From the NCBI RefSeq assembly GCF_010672085.1, contig NZ_JAAHHT010000002.1:5421-68537 (forward strand): a DNA stretch of 63,117 nucleotides, in the 5' to 3' direction. This stretch comes from Okeania sp. SIO3I5. GTDB lineage: Bacteria > Cyanobacteriota > Cyanobacteriia > Cyanobacteriales > Microcoleaceae. A program made the position numbers and the translations under genes. The notes below the pieces were generated by a model. It worked only from the letters and a program-made list of their open reading frames with translations, searched no databases and was not told the DNA's origin. Of the stretch, positions 49,920-59,488 are shown piece after piece. Position 1 is the first letter of the stretch; the number at the start of each line of letters is the position of its first letter.

Positions 49920-51005
49920 ATGCCTTCAGCTACAGATAATAAAGAAAGACAAAAAGCTTTAGATTCAGTCCTCAAAACCATAGAAAAAAGTTTTGGAAAA
50001 GGGTCAATTGTCCGTTTGGGAGATGCTACCCGCATGAAGGTAGAAACAATCCCTAGTGGGGCACTGACCTTAGATTTGGCATTGGGAGGAGGCTTACCCA
50101 AGGGCAGAGTTATTGAAATCTATGGGCCAGAAAGTTCTGGGAAAACGACTTTGGCATTGCACGCGATCGCCGAAACTCAGAAAACTGGAGGTATAGCAGC
50201 TTTTGTAGATGCGGAACACGCTCTAGATCCTACTTATGCTGCTGCATTAGGAGTAGATATTGAAAATTTATTGGTATCTCAACCTGATACTGGTGAAATG
50301 GCCTTGGAAGTAGTCGATCACCTGGTTCGTTCTGTAGCTGTTGATATTGTGGTTGTTGACTCAGTAGCAGCATTGGTGCCAAGAGCTGAAATTGAGGGAG
50401 ATATGGGAGATTCTCACATGGGTCTCCAAGCTCGTTTAATGAGTCAAGCACTACGAAAAATTACAGGTAATATTGGTAAATCTGGTTGTACAGTAGTTTT
50501 CCTCAACCAACTTCGCCAAAAAATAGGTGTTGTTTATGGTAATCCAGAAACTACTACTGGTGGTAATGCTCTAAAATTTTATGCTTCGGTCAGACTTGAT
50601 ATTCGTCGTACACAAACTTTGAAGAAATCTTCAGAGGAATATGGTATTCATGCCAAGGTAAAGGTTGCTAAAAATAAGGTTGCTCCTCCGTTCCGCATTG
50701 CTGAATTTGATATTATTTTTGGTAAAGGAATTTCTAATGTTGGTTGTATTATTGACTTAGCAGAAGAGACAGATGTAATTAAACGTAAAGGTGCTTGGTA
50801 TAGCTACGAAGGAAGTAATTTTGCTCAAGGTAGAGAAAAAGCTATTGCCTATATGGAAGAAAATCTTGACTTTGCTAGAAAAATTGAGGATAAAGTCCGG
50901 GCACAGTTAAGTGAGGGTGCTGTGGTTTCAGCTAATTCTGTGGCACGGGTTGATGAAATAGAAGAGGACGAAGATGACGAAGATGAAATTCTAGAGGAAG
51001 AGTAA
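49920..51005 (+). CDS. recA: Recombinase RecA
   Basis: 361 residues. Walker [67 protein letters not shown] and [17 protein letters not shown] are all in place. The acidic C-terminus ([16 protein letters not shown]) is typical. It carries out homologous recombination and, in many bacteria, SOS co-proteolysis. The ATG follows ataggg with nine bases between. It is monocistronic; a tandem repeat begins about 100 bp after it. Confidence 0.98.
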   Translation: MPSATDNKERQKALDSVLKTIEKSFGKGSIVRLGDATRMKVETIPSGALTLDLALGGGLPKGRVIEIYGPESSGKTTLALHAIAETQKTGGIAAFVDAEHALDPTYAAALGVDIENLLVSQPDTGEMALEVVDHLVRSVAVDIVVVDSVAALVPRAEIEGDMGDSHMGLQARLMSQALRKITGNIGKSGCTVVFLNQLRQKIGVVYGNPETTTGGNALKFYASVRLDIRRTQTLKKSSEEYGIHAKVKVAKNKVAPPFRIAEFDIIFGKGISNVGCIIDLAEETDVIKRKGAWYSYEGSNFAQGREKAIAYMEENLDFARKIEDKVRAQLSEGAVVSANSVARVDEIEEDEDDEDEILEEE

Positions 51006-51101
51006 ATTTTAGCTTGACCGAAAAATTGGCTTTAAAAGCTCCCACATAAGCGGGCAACTTTCTGATTGATTAAGCAAGAGAAGTGAATTTTACCATCAGT
51101 A

Positions 51102-51650
51102 TTGCCAAAAATTTCAAGTTGTGTAGGGGTTTGGTCTCCAAACCCTCTACTATATCTATAGTCTGCTGAAAAATTTGGTTGGTAGGGGTAGGACACGATA
51201 TTGCCAAAAATTCCAAGTTTTGTAGGGGTTTGGTCTCCAAACCCTCTACTATATCTATGGTCTGCTGAAAAATTTGGTTGGTAGGGGTAGGACACGATAT
51301 TGCCAAAAATTCCAAGTTTTGTAGGGGTTTTGGTCTCCAAACCCTCTACTATATCTATGGTCTGCTGAAAAATTTGGTTGGTAGGGGTAGGACACGATAT
51401 TGCCAAAAATTCCAAGTTTTGTAGGGGTTTGGTCTCCAAACCCTCTACTATATCTATGGTCTGCTGAAAAATTTGGTTGGTAGGGGTAGGACACGATATT
51501 GCCAAAAATTCCAAGTTTTGTAGGGGTTTGGTCTCCAAACCCTCTACTATATCTATGGTCTGCTGAAAAATTTGGTTGGTAGGGGTAGGACACGATATTG
51601 CCAAAAATTCCAAGTTTTGTAGGGGTTTGGTCTCCAAACCCCCTATGATA
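51102..51650. repeat. 99-bp minisatellite, about 5.5 copies, just after recA
   Basis: Units start at about 51102, 51201, 51300, 51400, 51499 and 51598. Periods are 99 except one of 100, where an extra T lies in 'ggttttggtc'. Each unit contains a hairpin (gtaggggtttgg, tct, ccaaaccctctac) and the phrase tctgctgaaaaatttggttg. The first copy is the most diverged. A similar hairpin (ggggattggtttccaaatccc) lies at 59356. Because 99 is a multiple of three, the minus strand stays open over several copies, but I do not believe it codes. Confidence 0.92.
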
Positions 51651-51856
51651 CTTAACGAAGCCAGAAATCAGATGTCAGATGTCAGAAGTTAACCAACCCC
51701 TGAGTTGTGGGGTTGGGGGGTTAGGTTTTTTACACACAATTTTAGTCTAGACGCCCTACTACGCCTCGATTTAATATTCCTTCTATCAATAGTCTCTTAG
51801 CATTTTGGGCAGACAAGGACAGAAAAATTAAGGGATCTTCTAACTACCTGCTCTTT

Positions 51857-52211
51857 GACATCCTCCCGACGCTGCTCTTAGGAGACAGCGGGGGATTCCC
51901 ATCCATCATCCAAACTGACCTTTGCTGAACGAATGACTCAAGGCGGGTTGACACCTCACCGGAAGAAAATGCTGGCTTGCCAGTAATCAAGCTTCCTCTG
52001 TGTCCGTTTAACGTCTCCGGGTGTCCCTTCCCTCCGGGACGCTACGCGAACGGCGACTTGATTGACTAACCAACGAGTCGCACATAGTAGTCTCAACCTT
52101 GGTTTTTGGTTGAGTAACATTTGTATTTTAAAATACTTTTTGTAAAACCGCAAGATTGATTGGTTTTCATGCCCTAGCTCCCCTACGGGAGAGCGCGGGT
52201 CTTCAACCAAC
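51857..52211. mobile_element. IS200/IS605-type non-autonomous element, second copy
   Basis: About 355 bp. The left end gacatcctcccgacgctgct and the right end gagagcgcgggtcttcaacc match, end for end and in the same orientation, the 266-bp element at 33118-33383. Both have subterminal hairpins. The interior contains ccaacgagtcgcac (52071-52084), identical to the 5' terminus of the group II introns in this window. Outside the element, 51651-51856 holds no gene. Confidence 0.6.
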
Positions 52212-52277
52212 GTTGAGATAATTCCCCTAACTCCTGACTCCTACCCTTACTTATAAGACTTTTTCTGTAAACCCTAT

Positions 52278-52528
52278 TTAGGGTTTGCTGATTAAATATG
52301 AAAGCTTTTCAAGATAGAGCTTTCAGCCTTTTTACGTATCGAAAAAGTGCCAGCTATTAGGTCTTGAAGATTCAAAAATTTAGGATTTTAGGCTAACGGG
52401 AGGCCGAAAAATTAAGGGATGATTTTTCCAACGAGCTTCTCTATAACTCCCTCCAACTCTTGAGTCTTAACTACTCCCTACTCCCTACTCCCTGCCTTTA
52501 CAATTAGACTTTTTCAGCAAGCCCTATT
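52278..52528. repeat. MITE-like element, 'ttagggtttgctga' family, copy 2
   Basis: About 251 bp between tttagggtttgctgattaaa and ctttttcagcaagccctatt. It is preceded directly by actttttctgtaaaccctat (52258-52277), the right end of another copy, so two copies may abut. The interior has gaaaaagtgccagctatt, as in the other copies. Confidence 0.65.
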
Positions 52529-52576
52529 GAGATATCCTACAATACTGATATATACTAATACAAACCAGGTTTTTGA

Positions 52577-53464
52577 TTATTTTTTCCCCAAGAAATTCAG
52601 CAACTCTCGATTTACTATGTGGGGTACTTCTTGCTGAATCCAATGACCACAATCCGGAATAACTTTTAACCTGAAAGGAGCAGCAATTAACTTATCTAAA
52701 CCTTCTGTAAGTTTTTGACTTAAAAAATAATCTTCTTTACCCCATAAAATTAAAGTAGGTGCTGTAACTTTTTGTGGCTTCGGATTAAAGTTTCTCAGCC
52801 AGTTTTGAGGTAAAAGAAATTGACGATAGTGATTAATTGCAGCGACTAAAGCTCCTGGTTTTTCCAAAGCTGCTTGATAAATTTGAGTAATTTCAGTAGT
52901 AAAGGCACTTTTACGAATTGCTTGTCCTTGGAAAAGTCCTTTGATAAATTCTCCTAAGTTTTGCTGAATTACCCATTCTGGAATTCCAGGAACTTGAAAA
53001 GCGAATATATACCAACTTCTGCGTATTTGATCTACATTTCCCGACAATTCTTGAATCAGTTTCTGTGGATGAGCAGCGTTCAAAATTGCTAGACGGTTCA
53101 AATATTGAGGAAATTTTTGAGCTAGGTGCCATGCGATCGCCCCTCCCCAATCATGGCCAACAATATGGGCCTTAACATAACCTAAACGTTCAATTAGTCC
53201 TTGAATGTCAGCAGCTAAAGTATCTAAGTCATAACCATTATCTGGTTTTTCGGAATCATTGTAGCCTCGTAAATCTGGAACTACAACCTTGAAATGACGC
53301 GCTAATGCAGGCATTTGATACCGCCAAGAATACCAGAATTCTGGGAAACCATGAAGGAGTACGACTAATTCTCCCTCACCTTGAGTAACACAATGTAGGC
53401 GAATATTATTGGTGTCTACAAAGAAATGTTGCCATTGAGATTCTAAAAGACTCATATTTTGCAA
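52577..53464 (-). CDS. Alpha/beta hydrolase, epoxide hydrolase / dehalogenase-like
   Basis: 295 residues. The oxyanion motif LLHGFPEFWYSWRYQ is followed by VVPDLRGYNDSEKP, and the nucleophile elbow VGHDWGGAIAW has Asp105 rather than Ser. This is the mark of epoxide hydrolases and haloacid/fluoroacetate dehalogenases. The catalytic His is in VIPDCGHWIQQE near the C-terminus. The substrate cannot be decided from sequence. The start could also be Met4. It is isolated between mobile elements. Confidence 0.9.
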   Translation of the reverse strand: MQNMSLLESQWQHFFVDTNNIRLHCVTQGEGELVVLLHGFPEFWYSWRYQMPALARHFKVVVPDLRGYNDSEKPDNGYDLDTLAADIQGLIERLGYVKAHIVGHDWGGAIAWHLAQKFPQYLNRLAILNAAHPQKLIQELSGNVDQIRRSWYIFAFQVPGIPEWVIQQNLGEFIKGLFQGQAIRKSAFTTEITQIYQAALEKPGALVAAINHYRQFLLPQNWLRNFNPKPQKVTAPTLILWGKEDYFLSQKLTEGLDKLIAAPFRLKVIPDCGHWIQQEVPHIVNRELLNFLGKK

Positions 53465-53548
53465 TCAACTCTCCTATTTTGCCAGACGTCTGTATACTTC
53501 CTTAGTAGTAATTTGTGTCCAGCTAATGTTAAATTTTTAACTTAATAG

Positions 53549-56093
53549 TTAAACTAAGCCAGTTTGTTACCAAACCGACTCGTCTTCAGAACTGGACGTG
53601 AGACTTTCACCTCATCACAGCTCCTCTCTTAAACGTCCCTTTTCATGGGTACATCCTGTTTCAAAGTTAACATATCGTCAATCCATATATACTGATCAGG
53701 TAAGTCCTGTGCCTTAAATTTTGGATATGTTTTATTATCTAAAGCAGTTTTACTGTCGTGGCAATGTCGGTGCAACAATTTTTTGTTTTTGAGTGTGTTG
53801 TCACCACCTTCAGACCTTGGTTTTATATGGTCAACTTCCATAAGGTCAGTCGGACTAAAGGTTAGTCCACAAAATGCGCATTTATTTTTCTGCCGTTTTA
53901 ACAGAGTTGTGACTTCTTTCCTTACGCCCGGATGTTTGCCAATTCTACTACTCCAATAAGTCCAGTCGCCGTCTAATGGGGATTTATTACCGTTAACTTT
54001 GATGTGCCTTACAATGGGAACATCAGAGTGTCGGTTTAGTATATAATCGCCATCATTAAGCAGCCAGTTGTCATCCTTAATTTTGGGAAAATACTTTTTC
54101 TTCACCCATTTAGCCGACTTATTTGGATGCCTTCTACTTGTCCATCTCCATAATCTTTTCCATATAAGCATATCCATTTTACTGAATGCCTCTTTACTGA
54201 CTACAGCGGAGAAGTAGTTAGCCCATCCTCTTATTACCGGGTTTAATTTGGCTATTAAAGCCTTGGTAGAGGCGTTTTTGTGAGAGTCAAATATATCCGC
54301 CAATTTCCGATAATGAGTTCTAATACTCTTGGAAGATGGTTTAATAAGTGTCTTAAATCCTTGTTCGGTTGACTTAACTTTCCATTGCCTGATTGTAAAA
54401 TCTAAGAAGTCAAATCCAGGTTTGTTTCCTTCATATTCCTTCAGGGTGTGGGCAATTCTGGTTTTTTCTGGTTTTAGTTCTAATCCTATCTGACTTAACC
54501 ATTCCTGTATTACGGCTTTAGCTTGCAGGATTACTTTGATGTTTTCATGTAGGATAACAAAGTCATCAGCATAGCGTATTAGGGAAAGGCTTTGCATTTT
54601 ACTTTTCTGATTTATCTGCCAACCTTTTTTGTCTTTCATGTTGATAGTTTTGGCAAATTCTTTTAGCCTTTCCTCCATACCGTGTAAGGCGATGTTTGCT
54701 AGTAGGGGACTAATTACCCCTCCCTGTGGTGTACCTTCCACAGTGTTTGAGAATTGTTTATTGTCAAACACACCAGCTCTTAACCATTGTTTGATTAATC
54801 GTCTGTAAGGTGTTCGACCCACTTTCTCCAAAAGTGCGTCATGGTTAATTCGGTCAAAACATTTGGATATATCCGCATCCAACACATATTTTGGCTTTTT
54901 GTTGATGCTGAGATAGATAGCTGCAATAGCATCATGTGTTGACCTCCGGAAAAGACCATAGCTGTTAAGTTCAAAGTGTGCTTCCCATTCTGGTTCCATA
55001 CCTAACTTAACCAGAGCTTGTAACGCTCTATCATACATAGTGGGTATGCCTAATGGACGTTTTTCATCTCTCCCTGGTTTTGGTATCCAGATTTCTCAGG
55101 GTTGGACTTGCTTTGAGGTAGCGTGAATTCAACATTTCAACTAGGTTAAGTCTCTGCATAGGAGGTAGATTTTTTATACCATCTATTCCGGCAGTTTTCT
55201 TACCCTGGTTATCTTGGGTCACGCGCCTAACAGCTAGCAACAAGGCGTAATAACTTTTGGTCAGAAGTCGTTGGTATTTACGCATCGTGCGGATTTCGCC
55301 ACGGCTGGATGCCCTGTAAATTAACTTTTGCAACTTAAATACATTCTTCTCAACCCGTCTCCAATTAATATCTCTCCATTTAAGATTTGGATTAATACAA
55401 ACCGGGTCTGGTATATCGTCTGTATCCCATGCCACGCTTAAAAATGGTTTAGGGTTTCCTAAACGTCTTTTTAGTGTTTTAGCTATATTCATCGCTAATT
55501 GCTACCTTACATTACGTCTAACAGTGGGTACGTCTGCTCGTAAGCTTTTTACCCAATCCTACTCTCTCTAAAACCTACGTCCATAGCGTAGATTGACCTT
55601 GAATGGTTTCCTAAGATTTAGACCTATATTCTTAGGTGTCTTAGAGAGGTTTCCTCGTTCCCTTATTCCTTTATTACGGCTGATTTAGTGGGGTAAATTC
55701 TCCCGAAGGATTCGATATGGTTGCTGACAACCTCACATAGATAAAGTTATCCATTGACCCCCTGACTTTCGTCCTACACTCCATAGCTACCTTTGGAGTG
55801 GTCTCTATTAACGAGAGTTTAATTACCTTCCTATTCGTCCACTTGTCAGCCTTTGCTTGCGGTATCGTTCCTCGGTAACTGGTATTTTCCCGCTTTTAAA
55901 CCAGCTTCACGGATTGATGTTCAGTCGCTACCGTGTGGTCTATGCTTTCTACCCAGACAACGGGGCGGAGGAATTTCACCTCGAAGGAGATAAGAGTTAT
56001 CCAATGACCAAATATTTAACCTCCTTTAAGATTAGTCATGGACGGCTAGATATACTTGCTTTTCAGCAATCTTGACTAGCCAACGAGTCGCAC
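53549..56093 (-). mobile_element. Group II intron with maturase ORF
   Basis: About 2.5 kb on the minus strand. The 5' end is GTGCGACTCGTTGG (56093 downward). Domain V-like sequence lies at 53575-53628: gtgaaagtctcacg, then gttctgaagacgag. A domain VI-like stem (gtttggtaacaaac) ends near 53549. The maturase is encoded in the domain IV region. The intron is not inside a recognisable gene, as often seen for cyanobacterial introns. It is strongly similar to the ORF-less copy at 31804-32700. The exact 3' boundary is uncertain by a few bases. Confidence 0.85.
53629..55492 (-). pseudogene. Group II intron reverse transcriptase/maturase with HNH, frameshifted
   Basis: Two frames together make one protein of about 620 residues. 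The first (55492 to about 55097) has the RT0/N-terminal part: LAVRRVTQDNQGKKTAGIDG and LNSRYLKASPTLR. One extra base near 55095-55100 then shifts the frame; in the corrected frame it continues IWIPKPGRDEKRPLGIPT and on to MYDRALQALVKLG. The rest has VLDADISKCFDRINH, GTPQGGVISPLLANIALHG, the RT active site RYADDFVIL, the maturase domain X, and an HNH endonuclease (CAFCGLTFSPTDLMEVDHIK, then LLHRHCHDSKT). Apart from the shift all domains look whole. Confidence 0.88.
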
Positions 56094-56421
56094 CTATATC
56101 TATAGATTAACATCCGGTTGATCCAAGTTTTAACTTTAGCAACTAACTAGCTTTGATTGTCTGGGTTATAAGAGTTATTCACTTGCAAATTTTTATACTT
56201 ACTCAAGACATTTTCCCGTAGATGGAATCATCGTTATTCATTAATCTTGGTTAATTTTTGATTTTTATTGTATAAAATATTAATATATAGTTCATAGAAA
56301 TATAAATTTTATTAATTTTTGTAAAGTATACTTATTTTAGCTATATCTACATGGTGGTAAATTCCTTGAGATGTTAAGTCTGCGTTATAACTCCAAGGTT
56401 GAACGCAGGATAACTCTTACA
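56094..56421. other. Spacer, no gene
   Basis: AT-rich DNA between the intron's 5' end and the stop of the next minus-strand gene. No repeat or site was recognised. Confidence 0.4.
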
Positions 56422-56787
56422 CTAAATGGCCTTATTTAAGCTTAGATCTTCCTGCCGAATTTGATTGGGTGTTTCAGAAGAGTGAATCTGATTTTTCAGC
56501 AAATCAGCTAATTCTTGTAGCTGACTAATAGCTTCAGCTCCTTCTAATTTCATTAATTCTCGGTCATCCCGCATCTCTGTCCATGTGATACCATAATCTG
56601 ATACGAGAAAGCGAATCAGATGATTTTCTCCTAGACTGACCATAAATGATGCACTATTCATTTGACCTCCACAAGTGTAACAGGATGCCAAATATCCTCT
56701 CTTCTCCAGCACAATTGCTAGAGCTTGTAAGTTCATTACTAGGTCTTGTACAAATTGACGATGTTGTTCTGCAAGTCTCAGAAACAC
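56422..56787 (-). CDS. Conserved cyanobacterial hypothetical protein
   Basis: 121 residues. Residues 4-30 form a helix (LAEQHRQFVQDLVMNLQALA), followed by a Cys pair in SCYTCGGQMNSASFMVSLGE, a beta-rich middle (HLIRFLVSDYGITWTEMRDD) and a C-terminal helix (EAISQLQELADLLKNQIHSS). The mixture looks like a real small soluble protein; I recognise no family. The ATG is preceded by aggaggataa, a strong ribosome site. It is transcribed alone. Confidence 0.75.
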   Translation of the reverse strand: MFLRLAEQHRQFVQDLVMNLQALAIVLEKRGYLASCYTCGGQMNSASFMVSLGENHLIRFLVSDYGITWTEMRDDRELMKLEGAEAISQLQELADLLKNQIHSSETPNQIRQEDLSLNKAI

Positions 56788-58142
56788 AGTTATCCTCCTA
56801 TCACCACATCCCTAAGATTTTAGAGTCTGTTAAGTTTTGATAAATTTTTGATGTTTAACTTTGTGAAATAGTATAAACCTAATTATATTTTTAGCACATA
56901 TTTCAACTGGCCTTCTATACCAGATACTTTAGGTTAACTGATAGAATTTTTGTGCAAAGTATCAATCACAACATTCAGCCAAATCCTTGTATTTGTAGGC
57001 ATAAAACCATTAGATTTAGCTTCTGAAATCATCGACTGAGAAACTCAAAATCTGAATTTATATAAATAATTAATCATCACTATAAGTTAAAAATCATCTA
57101 GACTCACTGATAGCTTTAAATAAGATTTATTAATTAGATGTATATCAATAAACCTTAAGATGAAGATGTTGAAAATTAAGCCACAAACCAGTGTCATTTC
57201 AGTTATCAGTTATCAGTTATCAGTAACTCACGGCGCTCACCATCGGGATTGAAATTAATGAACCAAATATTTTTTTATCTCCTTAAAAAGGAGAGGCTTT
57301 AGACTTTATTTTTCGGTAAAAATTTTTTTCAGCGTTTTGAATATCCATAACTAATTTTACCGAAACAATTAAACAATTAAATAATTAAATAATTCAGGTT
57401 TAAAGCCTCCCTTTGAAAGGGGCAAAAAATAAATTTTTTCCTTATTAGTCAATCCTCTCCCTAAAAGGGAGAGGTAATTATTTATTATCCTTCAATAATG
57501 GATAATTCAAGCAATCTACTTCAGGGTTATACAATTGCAATTTTACTTAACTAACTAAAATATCAATTTTTATACCGATTAATTGTTGTTAATTTTCAAT
57601 TATTCGATAGTGTATATAACATGAGGTCTAAAAAAGAATGCTACAAATAATTTAACTAGTTAAAAGAGTTGACTCAAGACTTGTCTATTTGACTAAAAAC
57701 AGAGTTTGACTTTAATAAATGATTAATAAGCTATTTATTCTGAATGCTGACTCCTTGAAACAGCCTAAGTATTTGTAGCAAAAATTTTAGTATTTCCAAA
57801 TTTTCGCTTCAGTCCGAGATACTGATAACTGATAACTGAAATCGCACCCTATTAATAATTAACCAGGGATTAAAATTATCATGTTGTCAAAATTTTGTCT
57901 GGATTTTTTCTTTGATAAATGTCAAAAATTTCAGCCAAAGTCTATGTTGATTTTGGCTTATTTATGAGTAAATATTCTATTAATTCAATAAAATCAATAT
58001 CCTTGAGAATATTTTTAATAATCTTACCAATACAACTAAATGCTATTAATCCTTCTCCAATTAAAAATGAAGAATGAGTTAGGATTTTTTTCTAATTTTG
58101 TTCTAATTGTCTACAAACTTTGTAGACAAAAAATTATTCAAT
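56788..58142. other. 1.35-kb spacer with dispersed repeats, no gene
   Basis: It contains a partial 'gagaggctttagac' copy at 57290-57320 and a clear 'tcaggtttaaagcctccctt ... aaaagggagaggtaatta' copy at 57393-57480, in mutual opposite orientation. 'cagttatcagt' runs lie at 57198-57226 and 57822-57838. Near 58101-58128 ctacaaactttgtag is a short palindrome. Confidence 0.5.
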
Positions 58143-58346
58143 TTACCACCATTCGAAAGCAGGACCTATAAATCTAACTGTTAACCATGCAACAACAAGG
58201 AATACAATACCAATCCATGCACCAGTTGTAGTCAACTGCATAAATTGTTGACTTTGACTTTTAGTAATTGGTAGCCAAGAAATAAACCTTGTTTCTTTAC
58301 CATACTCTTCTCCTAGTGATTCTTTGCGACGCTTTGCTTCACCCAT
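58143..58346 (-). CDS. DUF2839 family small membrane protein
   Basis: 67 residues from MGEAKRRKESLGEEYG, the fixed opening of this cyanobacterial family. One membrane helix lies near the C-terminus (AWIGIVFLVVAWLTVRFIGP), and the end is EWW. An ATG four codons upstream (MKLF) is possible but the family start and spacing favour 58346. The function is unknown. Confidence 0.88.
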   Translation of the reverse strand: MGEAKRRKESLGEEYGKETRFISWLPITKSQSQQFMQLTTTGAWIGIVFLVVAWLTVRFIGPAFEWW

Positions 58347-58474
58347 AAATAATTTCAACCTTTATTTAGTAATTTCTATCTAGATCATAACAATAATTAT
58401 CGCCAAACATTAAAGTCAGTATGTAAAATATATTTAAAAAAGTATCAAGAAAGTTTACTTTCAGAATTAGTTCT

Positions 58475-58686
58475 TAATTAGGGTTTTTTGAAAAAGTATG
58501 TATGGTAGGAGTAGGAATTAGAAGTCAGGAGAAATAAGAATTTTCCCTTGATTTTTCTGCCTTTTTCTGTCTAAAATACTAACCTCTTGGTCTTGAGCAA
58601 CCGAAAATCTGGCACTTTTTTTCAACCTCAAAAGGTATTTGCCTTTATGTGTCAATGCTTTGAGAGTCGATCAGTAAGCTCTAATT
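58475..58686. repeat. MITE-like element, 'ttagggtttgctga' family, copy 3 (inverted)
   Basis: About 212 bp. The left end is ttagggttttttgaaaaagt and the right end cgatcagtaagctctaatt. The interior has ctggcacttttttt, which is the reverse complement of the interior motif in copies 1 and 2. Confidence 0.55.
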
Positions 58687-58929
58687 AATTGAGTAATCAA
58701 GTAAGAATAAATTTATGCTGATTCAGCAAAGTACGAATTATAATAGTCAAAACAAAGATTAGGAAATTACTGTAGCAGGGAACAGAGAACAGTCGGAAAA
58801 ACATTTCCTGCTCTAAGATTTATCATCAGTCCACTTCCTAACCAATTCTTTCTGAGCTATAAATTCTGAAACTCAGTCAGAAATAACTTATGACTACTGA
58901 CTTCTTACTCCTGACTTCTTACTCCTAAC

Positions 58930-59067
58930 TCCTAACTCATTACTCCTAACTCATTACTCCTAACTCATTACTCCTAACTCATTACTCCTAACTCATTACT
59001 CCTAACTCATTACTCCTAACTCATTACTCCTAACTCATTACTCCTAACTCATTACTCCTAACTCATT
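58930..59067. repeat. 14-bp tandem repeat, about ten copies
   Basis: The unit attactcctaactc is repeated without change. On both sides lie longer duplicated segments: 'attatcaattacttcttcca' then 'gttaagagttaagtgttaag' occur at 59071-59120 and again at 59231-59280. No gene is seen from 58687 to 59488. Confidence 0.9.
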
Positions 59068-59488
59068 AAAATTATCAATTACTTCTTCCAGTTAAGAGTT
59101 AAGTGTTAAGAGTTCCCTCTTTTCCGGAGAGGTCTAATATGCTTTAATTTTTCGGTAAATATTATGTCTAGTTCCTAAAAATTATTAAAATAGACATATC
59201 CGAAAATTAAAAATAGAATCAATTCTCCCATAAGAAATTATCAATTACTTCTTCCAGTTAAGAGTTAAGTGTTAAGACTTCCCTCTTTTCTGGAGAGGTC
59301 TAATATGCTTTAATATAATTGTATAGCAATTCTAAATTATTTGTGAAAAAAAACTGTAGGGGATTGGTTTCCAAATCCCATTTTCGCCTGAGTTGGAAGA
59401 CCAAATTCTGTTATATAAAATGTTACAATTAACCTATTTTAGAGCGCTATACAAGTTAAATTAGTAGTAGTATCAAAATGGTTATAAA

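Noticed and set aside
51032-51637. A 201-codon minus-strand frame of 33-residue repeats
   Set aside because: It is the reading of the 99-bp minisatellite, where the period is a multiple of three. A second frame is also open over the same DNA, one unit has an extra base that breaks the pattern, and there is no ribosome site.
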